In this document: in pieces, positions 11,341 through 22,499 of the stretch
Numbering within the stretch: the stretch's first letter is position 1
How the letters are laid out: every line of letters begins with the position of its first letter
NCBI RefSeq assembly: GCF_007565055.1
Contig: NC_044559.1
Span: 37,683,546 to 37,747,545, forward strand
Direction: 5' to 3'
Length of the DNA stretch: 64,000 nucleotides
DNA from: Rhinopithecus roxellana
Taxonomy: Eukaryota > Chordata > Mammalia > Primates > Cercopithecidae
Position numbers and translations under genes: made by a program
Notes under the pieces: generated by a model
The model's input: the letters and a program-made list of their open reading frames with translations, nothing else
Told to the model about the DNA's origin: nothing
Databases searched by the model: none

Positions 11341-12140
11341 TATGCAAATATTTTGCTCAATCTATTCTCTGCCCAGGGAGGAAAAACAATGCCAACAGGA
11401 GGGGCTGAGACAGCCACTCACAGGGCCTGTACCTGTCTGCCCTGTGCCCAGCTCATACTTAGAGGGTTCTGCAGGTCCCCATCACCCCAGTGGCTTCCAA
11501 GAGGTCTCCAACCACCTGAACTCACACTGGTCAGAGGCAGGTGAGGTAGCCAGGCTTGGGTTTTCATGTGTCCTTCCTGAGCGTGATACTGGTCACCAGC
11601 CTGTGTGGTCTGTTTCTTGAGGCTATGCCCAGATTTGAGGGGCCAAGGACCTCCTCAACCAAGCTACTGGGGCCTGTGCAGAGCACAGGCATGGAAGCCT
11701 GACCTCCTGACCATGCACCACCTCCCATTTGCCCCCAGCAGAACTGCCTGGGGACCCCAGACAGTAAATGGGCTGGTGCCAGGTAGAGGGTGTTGCTTTC
11801 AGGGCCTGGGAGTAGTGCTGTAGGGTGCACCCGTTGTGCCAGGGTGGGGTTATTCACTGTTCAATTCTTAGAATCCTGAAATGGCTTCATCTGGCAGTTT
11901 GAGAAAATAGCATCATGACAGCAGTGGCTGTTGCATCAGGAGAATTGCAGGTAATTCTTCCTTCCAGTGAGATTTGGAAAATGGGGGTAAAGGAACTCTC
12001 TCTTCCCTTTAAGGGGAGGCCTCTAATACAAACAGAACTGGAGTCCTTGAGTTCAATATCTTGGGATTTTTTTGTTTCCTTCTTCTTTTTGGCTTTTCTT
12101 TTCTTTGTATTTTCTGAATTCTTTTTCTTAAAACCCTTTA
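11340..12140. other. Intergenic, no gene recognised
   Basis: GC-richer stretch (11380-11830) without repeats that I recognise. Short overlapping frames on both strands have no recognisable domain, and I see no paired splice sites or homology. Probably unique intergenic DNA. Confidence 0.5.
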
Positions 12141-12150
12141 CAGCATTTAT

Positions 12151-12450
12151 TTGTTTTCTTTTTTACTTTTTTGGAGATGGAGTCTCGCTGTTACCTTGGC
12201 TGGAGTGCAGTGGCGCGATCTCGGCTCACTGCATGCAACCTCCTTCTCCTGGGTTCATGTGATTCTCGTGCCTCTCAGCTTCCTGAGTAGGCATCCACCA
12301 CCATGCCCAGCTAATTTTTTTTTTTATTTTTAGTAGAGACGAATTTCACCATGTTGGCCAGGCTGGTCTTGAACTCCTGACCTCAAGTGATCCACCCACC
12401 TCAGCCTCCCAAACTCCTGGGATTACAGGTGTGAGCCACGGCACCTGGCC
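12151..12450 (-). mobile_element. Alu, antisense
   Basis: Reads 'gagatggagtctcgctgtta' to 'gagccacggcacctggcc'. It is bounded by a target duplication close to tacagcattta (12140-12150 and about 12456-12466). Confidence 0.9.
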
Positions 12451-12597
12451 TCTATACAGCATTTAAAATCTTAGCCTGGTGCAATGAAATAGGTCCTTGT
12501 CTGAGACCTACTAGATGTTTTAGATCTCAATAAAACTACAAACTATAGACATTATCAGCCCTGGCCGTGTATTAGAATTACTGTGAAGCTTTAAAAG

Positions 12598-12722
12598 AAA
12601 CCTGTAATCCCAGCAACTCAGGAGGCTGAGGCGAGAGGATCACCTGAAGCCAGGAATCTGAGACCAGCCTGGGCAACAGAGTGAGGCCCTATCTCTTAAA
12701 AAAGAAAGGAAACAAAAACAAA
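12598..12722 (+). repeat. Free Alu-like monomer or Alu fragment
   Basis: Single-arm sequence 'cctgtaatcccagcaactca' to 'gaccagcctgggcaacagag' followed directly by an A-rich tail, lacking a second arm. Either a FLAM-type monomer or a truncated Alu. Confidence 0.6.
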
Positions 12723-12984
12723 AGACAGTCCCATGTATAGGATATATCCTAGATCAACCACAATTTTGGGGTGGGTCGCCAGTATTTTTAAAGCTCCCTG
12801 GATGATTTACAGCCACAGTTCAGAACCACCATGTGTGATCCCCTGTAAGAGTTGGTAATGACATTTTCTATCTTTACTCATATAAATCCCCATAGTGTGA
12901 TATAGGGCCTAATTGCTCAGCTCTGCAGTAAAGCTGAGCTGGCTTTGCATTCATTGCAGCTTCATTTCCTTTTAACTGGACTCC

Positions 12985-13125
12985 CTGGACTGACTGCTTA
13001 ACTTCTTTGACCTCAACACTTACTGGAGAATAATAGTAGCCCTGCCACACAGGGTGGCTAGTAGAATTACATAAGATAAAAGCACTTAGGGCAGTGCTTG
13101 GCACATAATAAACAGTCATTAAATG
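12985..13125 (+). repeat. MIR fossil SINE
   Basis: Contains 'gcttaacttctttgacctca', 'gaattacataagataaaagc' and 'gcagtgcttggcacataata', the usual order of a MIR 3' half. Confidence 0.6.
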
Positions 13126-13131
13126 AAGAAG

Positions 13132-13237
13132 GTTGGGAGGCTGAGACGGCTGGATCACCTGAGGTCAGGAATTCGAGACCTGGGCAAGATGGTGAAACCC
13201 CATCTCTACTAAAAATACAAAAAACACACACACACAG

Positions 13238-13268
<31 letters not shown>

Positions 13269-13440
13269 TTAGTGGGACATGGTGGTGCACACCTATAATC
13301 CCAGCTATTCGGGAGACTGAGGCAGGAGAATCGCTTGAACCTCACCTGGGAGGCGGAGGTTGCAGTGAGCCGAAGTCACGCCACTGCACTCCAGCTTGGG
13401 CAACAGAGCGAGACTCAGTCTCAAAAAAAAAAAAAAAAAA
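13132..13440 (+). mobile_element. Alu, 5'-truncated, with an expanded (CA)n in the middle A-rich linker
   Basis: Begins at 'ttgggaggctgagacgg', missing the Alu head, and ends in an 18-A tail at 13423-13440. Between the arms the A-rich linker has become a CA microsatellite (13223-13266). Confidence 0.88.
13223..13266 (+). repeat. (CA)n microsatellite inside an Alu
   Basis: Roughly 20 CA units with one G interruption, grown from the Alu middle A-rich region. Confidence 0.9.
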
Positions 13441-13499
13441 GAAGAAAAGGCTGACTTGCATGAGTTATTCTTTAAGAGTAACAGATACCAATGACAAAG

Positions 13500-13948
13500 A
13501 GCTAAGACAGGCCATAGCCTCAGAGAAGCTATATTTTAAGTGGATGCAACTAAAGATTAGTATTCAGAATACATAAAAGAACAACCCAATAGAAAAATGG
13601 ACAGAGGTCACAAACATGCAATTCACACAAAGGAAAACTGAATGAAAAAACTTGAGATTCAACCTCACTAGTAATCAGGGAAATACAAATGAAACCAATA
13701 AAATAACATTCACACTTGTCAGATTATCCAAAATATACCTTCATCAATGAAAAAGAATGAACTAGGATCCATATGTATCAACATGGGTAGATCCCCAAAA
13801 TGTCCTGTTGAGGACAAAAGCAAGTGTCAGGAAGATATCATTTAGATACAGAAATTACAACTTACATACATTTCTATTTACAAAATACTGTTACTCACCA
13901 CATATGAGCTACAAGATATCAAAACATGACCTACAAGGCCATTTAGAA
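13500..13948 (+). mobile_element. Old L1M fragment, sense
   Basis: Reads ORF2-end phrases in sense: 'agaaaaatggacagaggtca', 'ctcactagtaatcagggaaa', 'gaactaggatccatatgtat'. Diverged. It lies head-on against the later antisense L1 that starts near 13950. Confidence 0.6.
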
Positions 13949-16900
13949 TCCTTCGTCATCCTGGGGGTAAGCATAGTACCCAACAGGTAGTTTTTCAACC
14001 CTCTCCACCCTTCTCCCTTAAGTAGTCCTCAGTGTCTATTGTTCCCATTTTTGTGTCCATGTGTGTTCAGTATTTAGCTCCCGCTTATAATTTGGTGTTC
14101 TGTTTCTGTATTAGTTATCTTAGGATAATGGCCCCCAGGTGCATTGCATCCATGTTGCTACAAAGGATATGATTTCATTCTTTTTTATGGCTGCATAGTA
14201 TTCTATGGTATATACGTACCACATTTTCTTTCTCCAGTCCACCATTGTTGGGCATCCAGGTTGATTCTATGTCTTTGCTATTGTGAATAGTTCTGTGATG
14301 AACATATCAGTGCATGTGTCTTTTTGGTAAAATGATTTATTGTTTTGGGGGGGATATATACCAAATAGTAGGATTGCTGGGCCATATGGTAATTATGTTT
14401 TAAGTTCTTAGAGGAAGCTACATAATGCTTTCCACAGTGGCTGAACTAACTTATATTCCTACCAGCAGTATATAAGTGTTCCTTTTCTCCACAACCTCAC
14501 CAACATCTGTTGTTTTTTGACTTTTTAATAATAGCCATTCTGACTGGTGTGAGATGGTATTTGACTGGTTTTTATTTGCATTTCTCTAATGATTAATGAT
14601 GGTGAGCATTTTCTCGTGTATTTGTTGGCCACATATATATCTTCTTTTGAGAAGTGTCTGTTCATGTCCTTTGCCCATTTTTAAAATGAGGTTATTTGGT
14701 ATTTGTTTGTTGAATTGTTTAAGTTACTTATAGATTCTGAATATTAGACCTTTGTCAGATACATAGTTTGTGAATATTTTCTCCCATTCCATAGGTTGTC
14801 TGTTTACTCTCATGACAGTTTCTTTTACTGTACAGAAGCTTTTTAAGCTATCCACTTGTCAATTTTTGTTTTTGTTGAAAATGCTTTTAGGGACTTAGTC
14901 ATAAATTCTTTGCCAAGGCCAATGCCCAGAATGGATTTCATAGGATTTCTTCTAGAGTTTTTTTTTTTAATTTTAGATCTTGCATTTAAGTCTTTAATTC
15001 ATCTTGAGCTAATTTTTGTATATGCTGAAAAAAAGGGTGTCCGGTTTCAATCTTCTGCCTATGGCTAGCCAGTTATCCCAGCATCATTTATTGAGTAGGG
15101 AGTTCTTTCCCTACTGCTTGTTGTCAATTGTTGAGATCAGGTGGTTGTAGGTGTGTGGCTTTATTTCTGGGTTCTCCATCTTTTCCATTGGTCTATATGT
15201 ATGTTTTTGTACCAGCACCATGCTGTTTTGGTTACAGTAGCCTTGTAGTATGGTTTGAAGTCAGGTAGTGTAATGCCTCCAGCTTTTTTCTTTTTGCCTA
15301 AGATTGCTTTGGCTATTTAGGCCCTTTTTCAGTTCCATATAAATTTTAAAATCATTTTTTTTCTAATTCTTTGAAAAATGACACTGATAGTTTGATAGGA
15401 ATAGCATTGTATTATAAAATGCTTTGGACAGAATGACCACTTTAACAATATCAATTCATCCCACCAATAAGCATGGAATATTTTTCTGTTTGTGTCATTT
15501 CTTATTTCTTTCAGCAATGTTTTGTAATTCTTGTTGTAGAGATATTTCACCTCCTTAGTTAGCTGTATTCCTCATAACTTTATTCTTTTTCTGGTTATTG
15601 TAAATGAGATTATAGTCTTGATTTGGCTGTCAACATGAGTGTTATCGGTGTATAGAAATGCTACTGATTTTCAGACATTGATTTTGTATCCTGAAACCTC
15701 ACTGAAGTTGTTTATCAGTTGTAGGAGCCTTTTGGCAGGGTTTATGGGATTTTCTAGGTATAGAATCATATTGTCTGTGAAAAGAGATTGGCTTCTCTTC
15801 TTTTTTGTATGCCCTTTACTTCTTTCTCTTGCCTGATTGCTCTGACTAGGACTTCCAGTAATAATTGAATAGGAGTAGTGAGAGGGGGCATCCTTGGCTT
15901 TTTCCAGTTCTCAAAAGAAATGCTTCCAGCTTTTTGCCCAATCAGTATGATGTTGGCTGTGGGTTTGTCATAGGTGGTTCTTGTTATTTTGAGGTATGTT
16001 CCCTCGATGCTTAATTTGTTGAGCGTTTTTAACATGAAGGGATGTTGAATTGTATCAAAAGACTTTTTCTCCGTCTATTGACATGATCATGTGGTTTTTG
16101 TTTTTAATTCTGTTTATGTGGGTGAATCACATTTATTGGTTTACATGTGTTGAGCTAACCTTGCATGCCAGGAATAAAGCCTACTCGGTCATGGTCAGTT
16201 AACTTTTTGATGTGCTGCTGGATTCAGTTTGGTAGTATCTTGTTGAAGATTTTTGTGTGTATGTTCATCAGGGATATTGGCCTGATGTTTTCTTTTTTCA
16301 CTGTGACTCTGCCAGATTTTTGTATCAGAATGATGCTGGCTTTATAGAATGAGTTAGGGAGGTCTCTCTTTTATTTTTTGGAATAATTTCAGAAGGATTA
16401 GCTCCTTTGTACATCTGGTAGAATTTGTCTGTGAATTCATATGGTCCTGGGCTTTTAGAGGTTGGTAGACTTTTTTATTAATGATTCAATTGCAGAACTT
16501 GTTATTGGTCTATTCAAGATTTCAATTTCTTCCTGTTTCAATCTTGGGAGCCTGTGTGTGTCCAGAAATTTATCCATTCTTCTAGGTTTTCTACTTTGTA
16601 TGCATAGAGATGTTCATAATAGTCTCTGAGGATTTTTTTTTTTTATTTCTGTAAGGCCATTTGTAATGTTACTTTTGTCACTTCTGATTGTGTTTATTTG
16701 GATCTTTCCCCTTTTTTCTTTATTAATCTGGTTAGCAGTCTATTGATCTTGTTTATTCTTTCAAAGAACAAACTTTTGATTTTGTTGATCTGTTGTGTAG
16801 ATTTTTGCATCTCAGTTTTGATCAGTTCAGCTCTGATTTTGGTTATTTTCTTCTGGGAGCTTTGGAGTTGGTTTCCTTTTATTCCTCTAGTTATGGCATT

Positions 16901-17285
16901 AGTTTGTTAATTTGAATTCTTTCTAACTTCTTGATTTAGTCATTTAGTGCTATAAACTTTCCTCTTAACACTGCTTTAGCTATGTCCCAAAAATTCTGGT
17001 GTGCTGTGCCTGTTTTCATTAATTTCAAATGATTTTTTTTCTGCCTTAGTTTAATTTTTTGCCCAGAAATCATTCAGGTGCAGTTTAACTTCCATGTAAT
17101 TCTATGGTTCTAAAGGATCTTCTTGGTATTGATTTATATTTTCATTGCGCTGTGGTCTGAGAGTGTTGTTGTTATGATTTTTTTTTTAATTTGTTGAGGC
17201 TTGCTTTATGGCTGAGCATGTGCTCAATCTTAGAATATGTGCCATGTGGACTTCTGGCAGCGGCAGCTCAAGTGGCAAAGGCAAG

Positions 17286-18608
17286 ATGGGTCAAAGTCAG
17301 AGTGGTGGTCATGGTCCTGGAGGTGGCAAGAAGGATGATAAGGACAAGAAAAAGAAATATGAACCTCCTGTACCAACTAGAGTGGGGAAAAAGAAGAAGA
17401 AAACGAAAGGACCAGACGCTGCCAGCAAACTGCCACTGGTGACACCTCACACTCAGTGCCGGTTAAAATTACTGAAGTTAGAGAGAATTAAAGACTATCT
17501 TCTCATGGAGGAAGAATTCATTAGAAATCAGGAACAAATGAAACCATTAGAAGAAAAGCAAGAGGAGGAAAGATCAAAAGTGGATGATCTGAGGGGGACC
17601 CCGATGTCAGTAGGAACCTTGGAAGAGATCATTGATGACAATCATGCCATCGTGTCTACATCTGTGGGCTCAGAACACTACGTCAGCATTCTTTCATTTG
17701 TAGACAAGGATCTGCTGGAACCTGGCTGCTCGGTCCTGCTCAATCACAAGGTGCATGCCGTGATAGGGGTGCTGATGGATGACATGGATCCCCTGGTCAC
17801 AGTGATGAAGGTGGAAAAGGCCCCCCAGGAGACCTATGCGGATATTGGGGGGTTGGACAACCAAATTCAGGAAATTAAGGAATCTGTGGAGCTTCCTCTC
17901 ACCCATCCTGAATATTATGAAGAGATGGGTATAAAGCCTCCTAAGGGGGTCATTCTCTATGGTCCACCTAGCACAGGTAAAACCTTGTTAGCCAAAGCTG
18001 TAGCAAACCAAACCTCAGCCACTTTCTTGAGAGTGGTTGGCTCTGAACTCATTCAGAAGTACCTAGGTGATGGGCCCAAACTTGTACGGGAATTGTTTCG
18101 AGTTGCCGAAGAACATGCACCGTCCATCGTGTTTATTGATGAAATTGACGCCATTGGGACAAAAAGATATGACTCCAATTCTGGTGGGGAGAGAGAAATT
18201 CAGCGAACAATGTTGGAACTGCTGAACCAGTTGGATGGATTTGATTCTAGGGGAGATGTGAAAGTTATCATGGCCACAAACCGAATAGAAACTCTGGATC
18301 CAGCACTTATCAGGCCAGGCCGCATTGACAGGAAGATTGAGTTCCCCCTGCCTGATGAAAAGACGAAGAAGCGCATCTTTCAGATTCACACAAGCAGGAT
18401 GACGCTGGCTGATGATGTAACCCTGGACGACTTGATCATGGCTAAAGATGACCTCTCTGGTGCTGACATCAAGGCAATCTGTACAGAAGCTGGTCTGATG
18501 GCCTTAAGAGAACGTAGAATGAAAGTAACAAATGAAGACTTCAAAAAATCTAAAGAAAATGTTCTTTATAAGAAACAGGAAGGCACCCCTGAGGGGCTGT
18601 ATCTCTAG
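17286..18608 (+). CDS. Intact 440-codon PSMC1-like frame in the retrocopy (Rpt2-like AAA ATPase)
   Basis: ATG 17286 to TAG 18608 gives 440 residues, the length of PSMC1. The parent is the Rpt2 subunit of the 19S base ring that unfolds substrates and opens the 20S gate. Seen here: N-terminal MGQSQSGG (the family's myristoylation start), a Lys-rich stretch at about 16-46, a coiled-coil region at about 70-105, an OB domain, and AAA+ from about 185. Walker A is GPPSTGKT at 226-233, Walker B FIDEID near 283-288, arginine finger region GRIDRK near 345-350, and C-terminal GLYL with the HbYX gate-opening motif. The middle P-loop glycine, residue 229, is serine (AGC for GGC), and residue 167 is Met where I expect Thr. 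The frame also opens upstream at 17208 for 26 extra in-frame codons. No promoter is evident; expression is unknown. Confidence 0.8.
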   Translation: MGQSQSGGHGPGGGKKDDKDKKKKYEPPVPTRVGKKKKKTKGPDAASKLPLVTPHTQCRLKLLKLERIKDYLLMEEEFIRNQEQMKPLEEKQEEERSKVDDLRGTPMSVGTLEEIIDDNHAIVSTSVGSEHYVSILSFVDKDLLEPGCSVLLNHKVHAVIGVLMDDMDPLVTVMKVEKAPQETYADIGGLDNQIQEIKESVELPLTHPEYYEEMGIKPPKGVILYGPPSTGKTLLAKAVANQTSATFLRVVGSELIQKYLGDGPKLVRELFRVAEEHAPSIVFIDEIDAIGTKRYDSNSGGEREIQRTMLELLNQLDGFDSRGDVKVIMATNRIETLDPALIRPGRIDRKIEFPLPDEKTKKRIFQIHTSRMTLADDVTLDDLIMAKDDLSGADIKAICTEAGLMALRERRMKVTNEDFKKSKENVLYKKQEGTPEGLYL

Positions 18609-18803
18609 TGAACCACGGCTGCCATCAGGAAAATGATTGGGAAATTTCTCAATCCCTGAAAGGGATGAGGTTGGGGGAGTTGCTCAGAAGAATCCCTGTT
18701 CCCATTGATTTTTATTAGCAAAGCATCCTGTGTCTTTTGGAGTACTATGTGTAAGTGCCCATTGGGTGGTCTGTCTGTTGGTCACTGCAGCAGTCTGCTT
18801 CCC

Positions 18804-18809
18804 AATAAA
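18804..18809 (+). terminator. Retro-copied PSMC1 polyadenylation signal
   Basis: AATAAA 17 bases before the retrocopy's A tail. It was carried over from the parent mRNA and could still end a transcript of the retrocopy. Confidence 0.85.
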
Positions 18810-19387
18810 GCGTGCTCTTTCACATAAAAAAAAAAAAAAAAAAAAAAGAATATGTGCCATGTGCTAATGAGAAGAATGTATATCCTGTTGTCAGGTAGGG
18901 TGTTCTATAGATGTCTATTAGGTCTATTTGGTCAAGTGTTGAGTTTAAGTCTAGAATATCTTTACTAGATTTCTGCCTTGATGATCTGTCTAACGTTGTC
19001 AGTGGGATGTCAAAGTCTCCCACTTGACTTGTGTGGTTCTCTAAATCTCTTTGTAGACCTCTAAGAACTTTTTAAAAAATGAATCTGGGTGCTTCAATGT
19101 TGGGTGCATGTATATTTAGGATAGTTAAGTCTTCTTATCAAATCGAACCATTTATCATTATGTAATGCCCTTCTTTGTCCTTTTTGATCATTGTTGGTTT
19201 AAAACCTGTTTTATCTGATATAAGAATAGCAACTCCCCTGCTCTTTTTTGTTTTCAATTTGCCTGATAGGTCCTTGTCCATCCCTTCACTTTGAGCCTGT
19301 GGGTGTCATTGGTATCATTACTTGTAAGATGGGTTTCTTGAAGACAGTTGTTGGGTCTTGCTTCTTTATCCAATTTGACATTCTATT

Positions 19388-19690
19388 TCTTTTTTCTTTT
19401 TCTTTTTTTTTTTGAGACAACATCTCGCTCTGTCACCCAGGCTGGAGTGCAGTGGCGCGATCTCAACTTACTGCAACTTCTGCCTCCTGGGTTCAAGGGA
19501 TTCTCCTGCCTCAGCTTCCTGAAAAGCTGGGACTACAGGCGCCCGCCACCACTCCTGGCCTTTTTTTTTTTTCTATTTGTAGTAGAGATGGTATTTCACC
19601 GTGTTAGCCAGGATGGTCTCAATCTCCTGACCTTGTGATCCGCCTGCCTCGGCCTCACAAAGTGCTGGGATTACAGGCGTGAGCCACCAA
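19388..19690 (-). mobile_element. Alu, antisense, inside the large L1
   Basis: T-rich tail, 'cgctctgtcacccaggctgg' to 'ggattacaggcgtgagccac'. L1 sequence resumes at 'ccttttaaatggggtaccta'. Edges approximate. Confidence 0.88.
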
Positions 19691-20100
19691 CTCTATGCCT
19701 TTTAAATGGGGTACCTAACCCATTTACATTTAAAACCAATATTGCTATGTGAGGATTTGATCCTGTCATTTTGTTGTTTGCAGGTTGTTAGGCAGACTTG
19801 ATTGTATAGTTGCTTTGTAGTGTCAATGGACTTTGTACTGAAATGTGTTTTTGTGATGACGGGTATTGTTCTTTCATTTCTATGTTTAGTACTCCCTTTA
19901 GAACCTCATATAAGGCAGGTAGTGGTAACAAATTCCCTTAGAATTTGCTTCTCTGAAAAGGATTTTATTTCTCCTTTTTTTATGAAGCTTAATTTGGAAG
20001 GATATGAAATTCTTGGTTGGAATTTATTTTCTTTAAGAATGCTGAAAATTGGCCCCCAGTCTCTTCTGGAGTGTAAGGTTTCTGCTAAAAGCTCCACTGT

Positions 20101-20382
20101 GGCCGGGCGCGGTGGCTCAAGCCTGTAATCCCAGCACTTTGGGAGGCCGAGACGGGCGGATCACGAGGTCAGGAGATCGAGACCATCCTGGCTAACATGG
20201 TGAAACCCCGTCTCTACTAAAAAAATACAAAAAACTAGCCGGGCGAGGTGGCGGGCGCCTGTAGTCCCAGCTACTTGGGAGGCTGAGGCAGGAGAATGGC
20301 GTAAACCCGGGAGGCGGAGCTTGCAGTGAGCTGAGATCCGGCCACTGCACTCCAGCCCGGGCGACAGAGCGAGACTCCGTCT

Positions 20383-20428
<46 letters not shown>
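20101..20428 (+). mobile_element. Young AluY (Old World monkey type) with a 45-A tail, inside the large L1
   Basis: Starts 'ggccgggcgcggtggctcaa' and ends in 45 uninterrupted A (20384-20428). Perfect 14-bp target duplication aaaagctccactgt at 20087-20100 and 20425-20438. It has 'gagacgggcgg', 'gtaaacccggg' and 'gagatccggcc' variants. Confidence 0.95.
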
Positions 20429-20431
<3 letters not shown>

Positions 20432-20508
20432 CCACTGTTAGCCTGATGGGATTCCCTTTATAAATGACCGGCCCCTTCTCTCTAGCTGCCTTTAGGACTT
20501 CTTCTTTC

Positions 20509-20832
20509 TTTTTCTTTTTCTTTCTTTCTTTCTTTCTTTTTTTTTTTTAGACAGAGTCTCGCATTGTCGCCCAGGCTGGAGTGCAGTGGCGCGATCTCAG
20601 CTCACTGCAAGCTCCGCCTCCCGGGTTCACGCCATTCTCCTGCCTCAGCCTCCCGAGTAGCTGGGACTACAGGCGCCCGCCACCTCGCCCGGCTAGTTTT
20701 TTTGTATTTTTTTTAGTAGAGATGGGGTTTCACAGTGTTAGCCAGGATGGTCTCGATCTCCTGACCTCGTGATCTGCCCGTCTCGGCCTCCCAAAGTGCT
20801 GGGATTACAGGCTTGAGCCACGGTGCCTGGCC
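20509..20832 (-). mobile_element. AluY, antisense, with a (TTTC)n tail, inside the large L1
   Basis: Perfect 15-bp target duplication aggacttcttctttc at 20494-20508 and 20833-20847. It lies about 80 bp from the opposite-strand AluY at 20101, making a long inverted repeat. Confidence 0.93.
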
Positions 20833-22499
20833 AGGACTTCTTCTTTCATATTGACCTTGGAGAATCTGATTACAATATGTTTTGGGGATGGTCATCTTAT
20901 ATAGTATCTCACAGGGAGTCTCTGAATTTCTTGAATTCGCATGTAAACCTCTCTAGCAAGATTAGGAAATTTTTCATGGACTATATCCTCAAATGTATTT
21001 TTTAAGTTTGCTTGCTCTCTTTCAGAAATGCCAGTGAGTCCTAGGCTTGGTCTCTTTACGCAATCCCATATTTCTTGGAGACTTTGTTCATTTTTTAAAA
21101 TTCTTTTTTCCTCATTTTTGTCTGCCTGCATTGCTTTGAAGGAGTGGTCTTCAAGTTCTTAGATTCTTTCTTCAGGTTGGTCTATTCTAATTGCTGTTAA
21201 TGCTTCCAATTGTATTATGAAATTCTTGTAGTAAATTTTCTGTTTCCGGAAGTTCAGTTTGGTTCTTTCTTAAAATGGCAATGTCATCTTTCAATTCTTG
21301 GATCATTTTATTGTTTTCCTTGGATTGGGTTTCAACCTTCTCTTGTGTCTCATTGAGCTTCCTTGCCATCCAGATTCTGAATTCTATGTCTGACATTTCA
21401 GCCATTTCAGTCTGGTTAAGAACCATTGCTGGGGAGCTGGTGTGATCATCTGGAGGTAAGAAGACACTCTGGTTTTTAGAGTTGCCAGAGTTCTTGCACT
21501 GGTTCTTTCTGTGGGGGCTAATGTTCCTTTATCCTTTGAAGTTGCTGTCTTTTGGACGGGGCTTTTTGTTTTCATGTTCTTTATTGCCCTCGAGGGTTTG
21601 ACTGTGGTACAGGTTGGGTATAGTTGAATGTTTGTTTCTGGATGCTTTCAGAGGGCCAATACTCAGCTTGACACTCCTAGGCTGCACGCTTTAACCCTGG
21701 GGGGCTGGGACTGGGCCCATAGCTTTTTCCTCTGGCCCCTTGAGGTGGAGCACCAGCTGCTGTAAGGGAACCAAGGTGCTCCCAGACTGCTGGCAACAGT
21801 ACTCTATTGGATGCTGTGGGCTAAAGTGGTCCAGGAGGGCAGCAGAGGGGCTGTGGGTAAAAGGACTCAGGCGGGATAGCACAGGGGCTGCAGGTGAAAG
21901 CATTATGGTGGTGGTCACTGGTAAAAGTGCTTCAGTGGGGCGGCTGAGGCTGCCCTGTGAGCCAGCACAGATCAGACTCACCCCAGTTTGTTGGAAAAGA
22001 CAGCTTTGCTCTCTCCAGGTCCAGCAGCTAACAAAGGTCAAAGCCACCAAAGGAATATAGAGAGCCTTGGGGGATAGGTGTCTGTGACCGTGTTCCATTG
22101 CAGCTGACCCTGCACAAAACCACCTGGGCTCCCTGCAGGTTCAAGCTCTGTTTCCGCCCACTCTCTGGGCAGTTCCCCCTGCCAACTCAATTGTCTGTGG
22201 ATGTCATGATGTTTTCTGCCACTAGGATCCTGGAGGTCCGTGGTGGGAGTAGGCTGCTCTGCATTTCCTTCTCTCGCCCCTTCCTGAGGAGCCCTTCAGA
22301 GCCAGGAATGAGTCCTGGTGCTCCACAACCCCATGCAGGGTTCCCAGCTTCCTCCCCCTTCAGCCTCAGTGTCTGCATCATCTCTTTATCCACCCTCAGT
22401 GCATTCTGTCTGAAGACCTGTTCAGAGTATGCTGGTCTACCTGATACTCTGATCTCTTCCTGGCTGCACCTAGATAGCCATGTTGTCCCAAGTGCCATA

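Larger units (their letters stand above)
17249..18847 (+). pseudogene. PSMC1: Full-length processed retrocopy of PSMC1 (26S proteasome ATPase Rpt2)
   Basis: Intronless copy with all marks of L1-mediated retrotransposition: 37 nt of 5' UTR, uninterrupted CDS, 3' UTR, AATAAA at 18804-18809, a 22-A tail (18826-18847), and a target duplication gaatatgtgccatgtg at 17233-17248 and 18848-18863. The target, TT/AGAA on the + strand, is close to the L1 endonuclease consensus. It sits inside an older antisense L1 far from any PSMC1 promoter, so it is most simply a processed pseudogene, though its reading frame is complete (next entry). Confidence 0.95.

Noticed and set aside
13098..13298. Frame with a His/Thr run
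   Set aside because: Comes from the (CA)n inside an Alu.
20161..20385. Frames with phrases such as LALSPGLECSGRISAHC and SWDYRRPPP (also at 4760, 12151, 19348, 24307, 27284, 28302, 31849, 44816, 47082, 51095, 54859 and 62473)
   Set aside because: These are the standard translations of Alu elements in either orientation.
21187..21575. L1 ORF1 coiled-coil frames as a gene
   Set aside because: Broken into overlapping short frames in a mutated L1; no intact ORF1.
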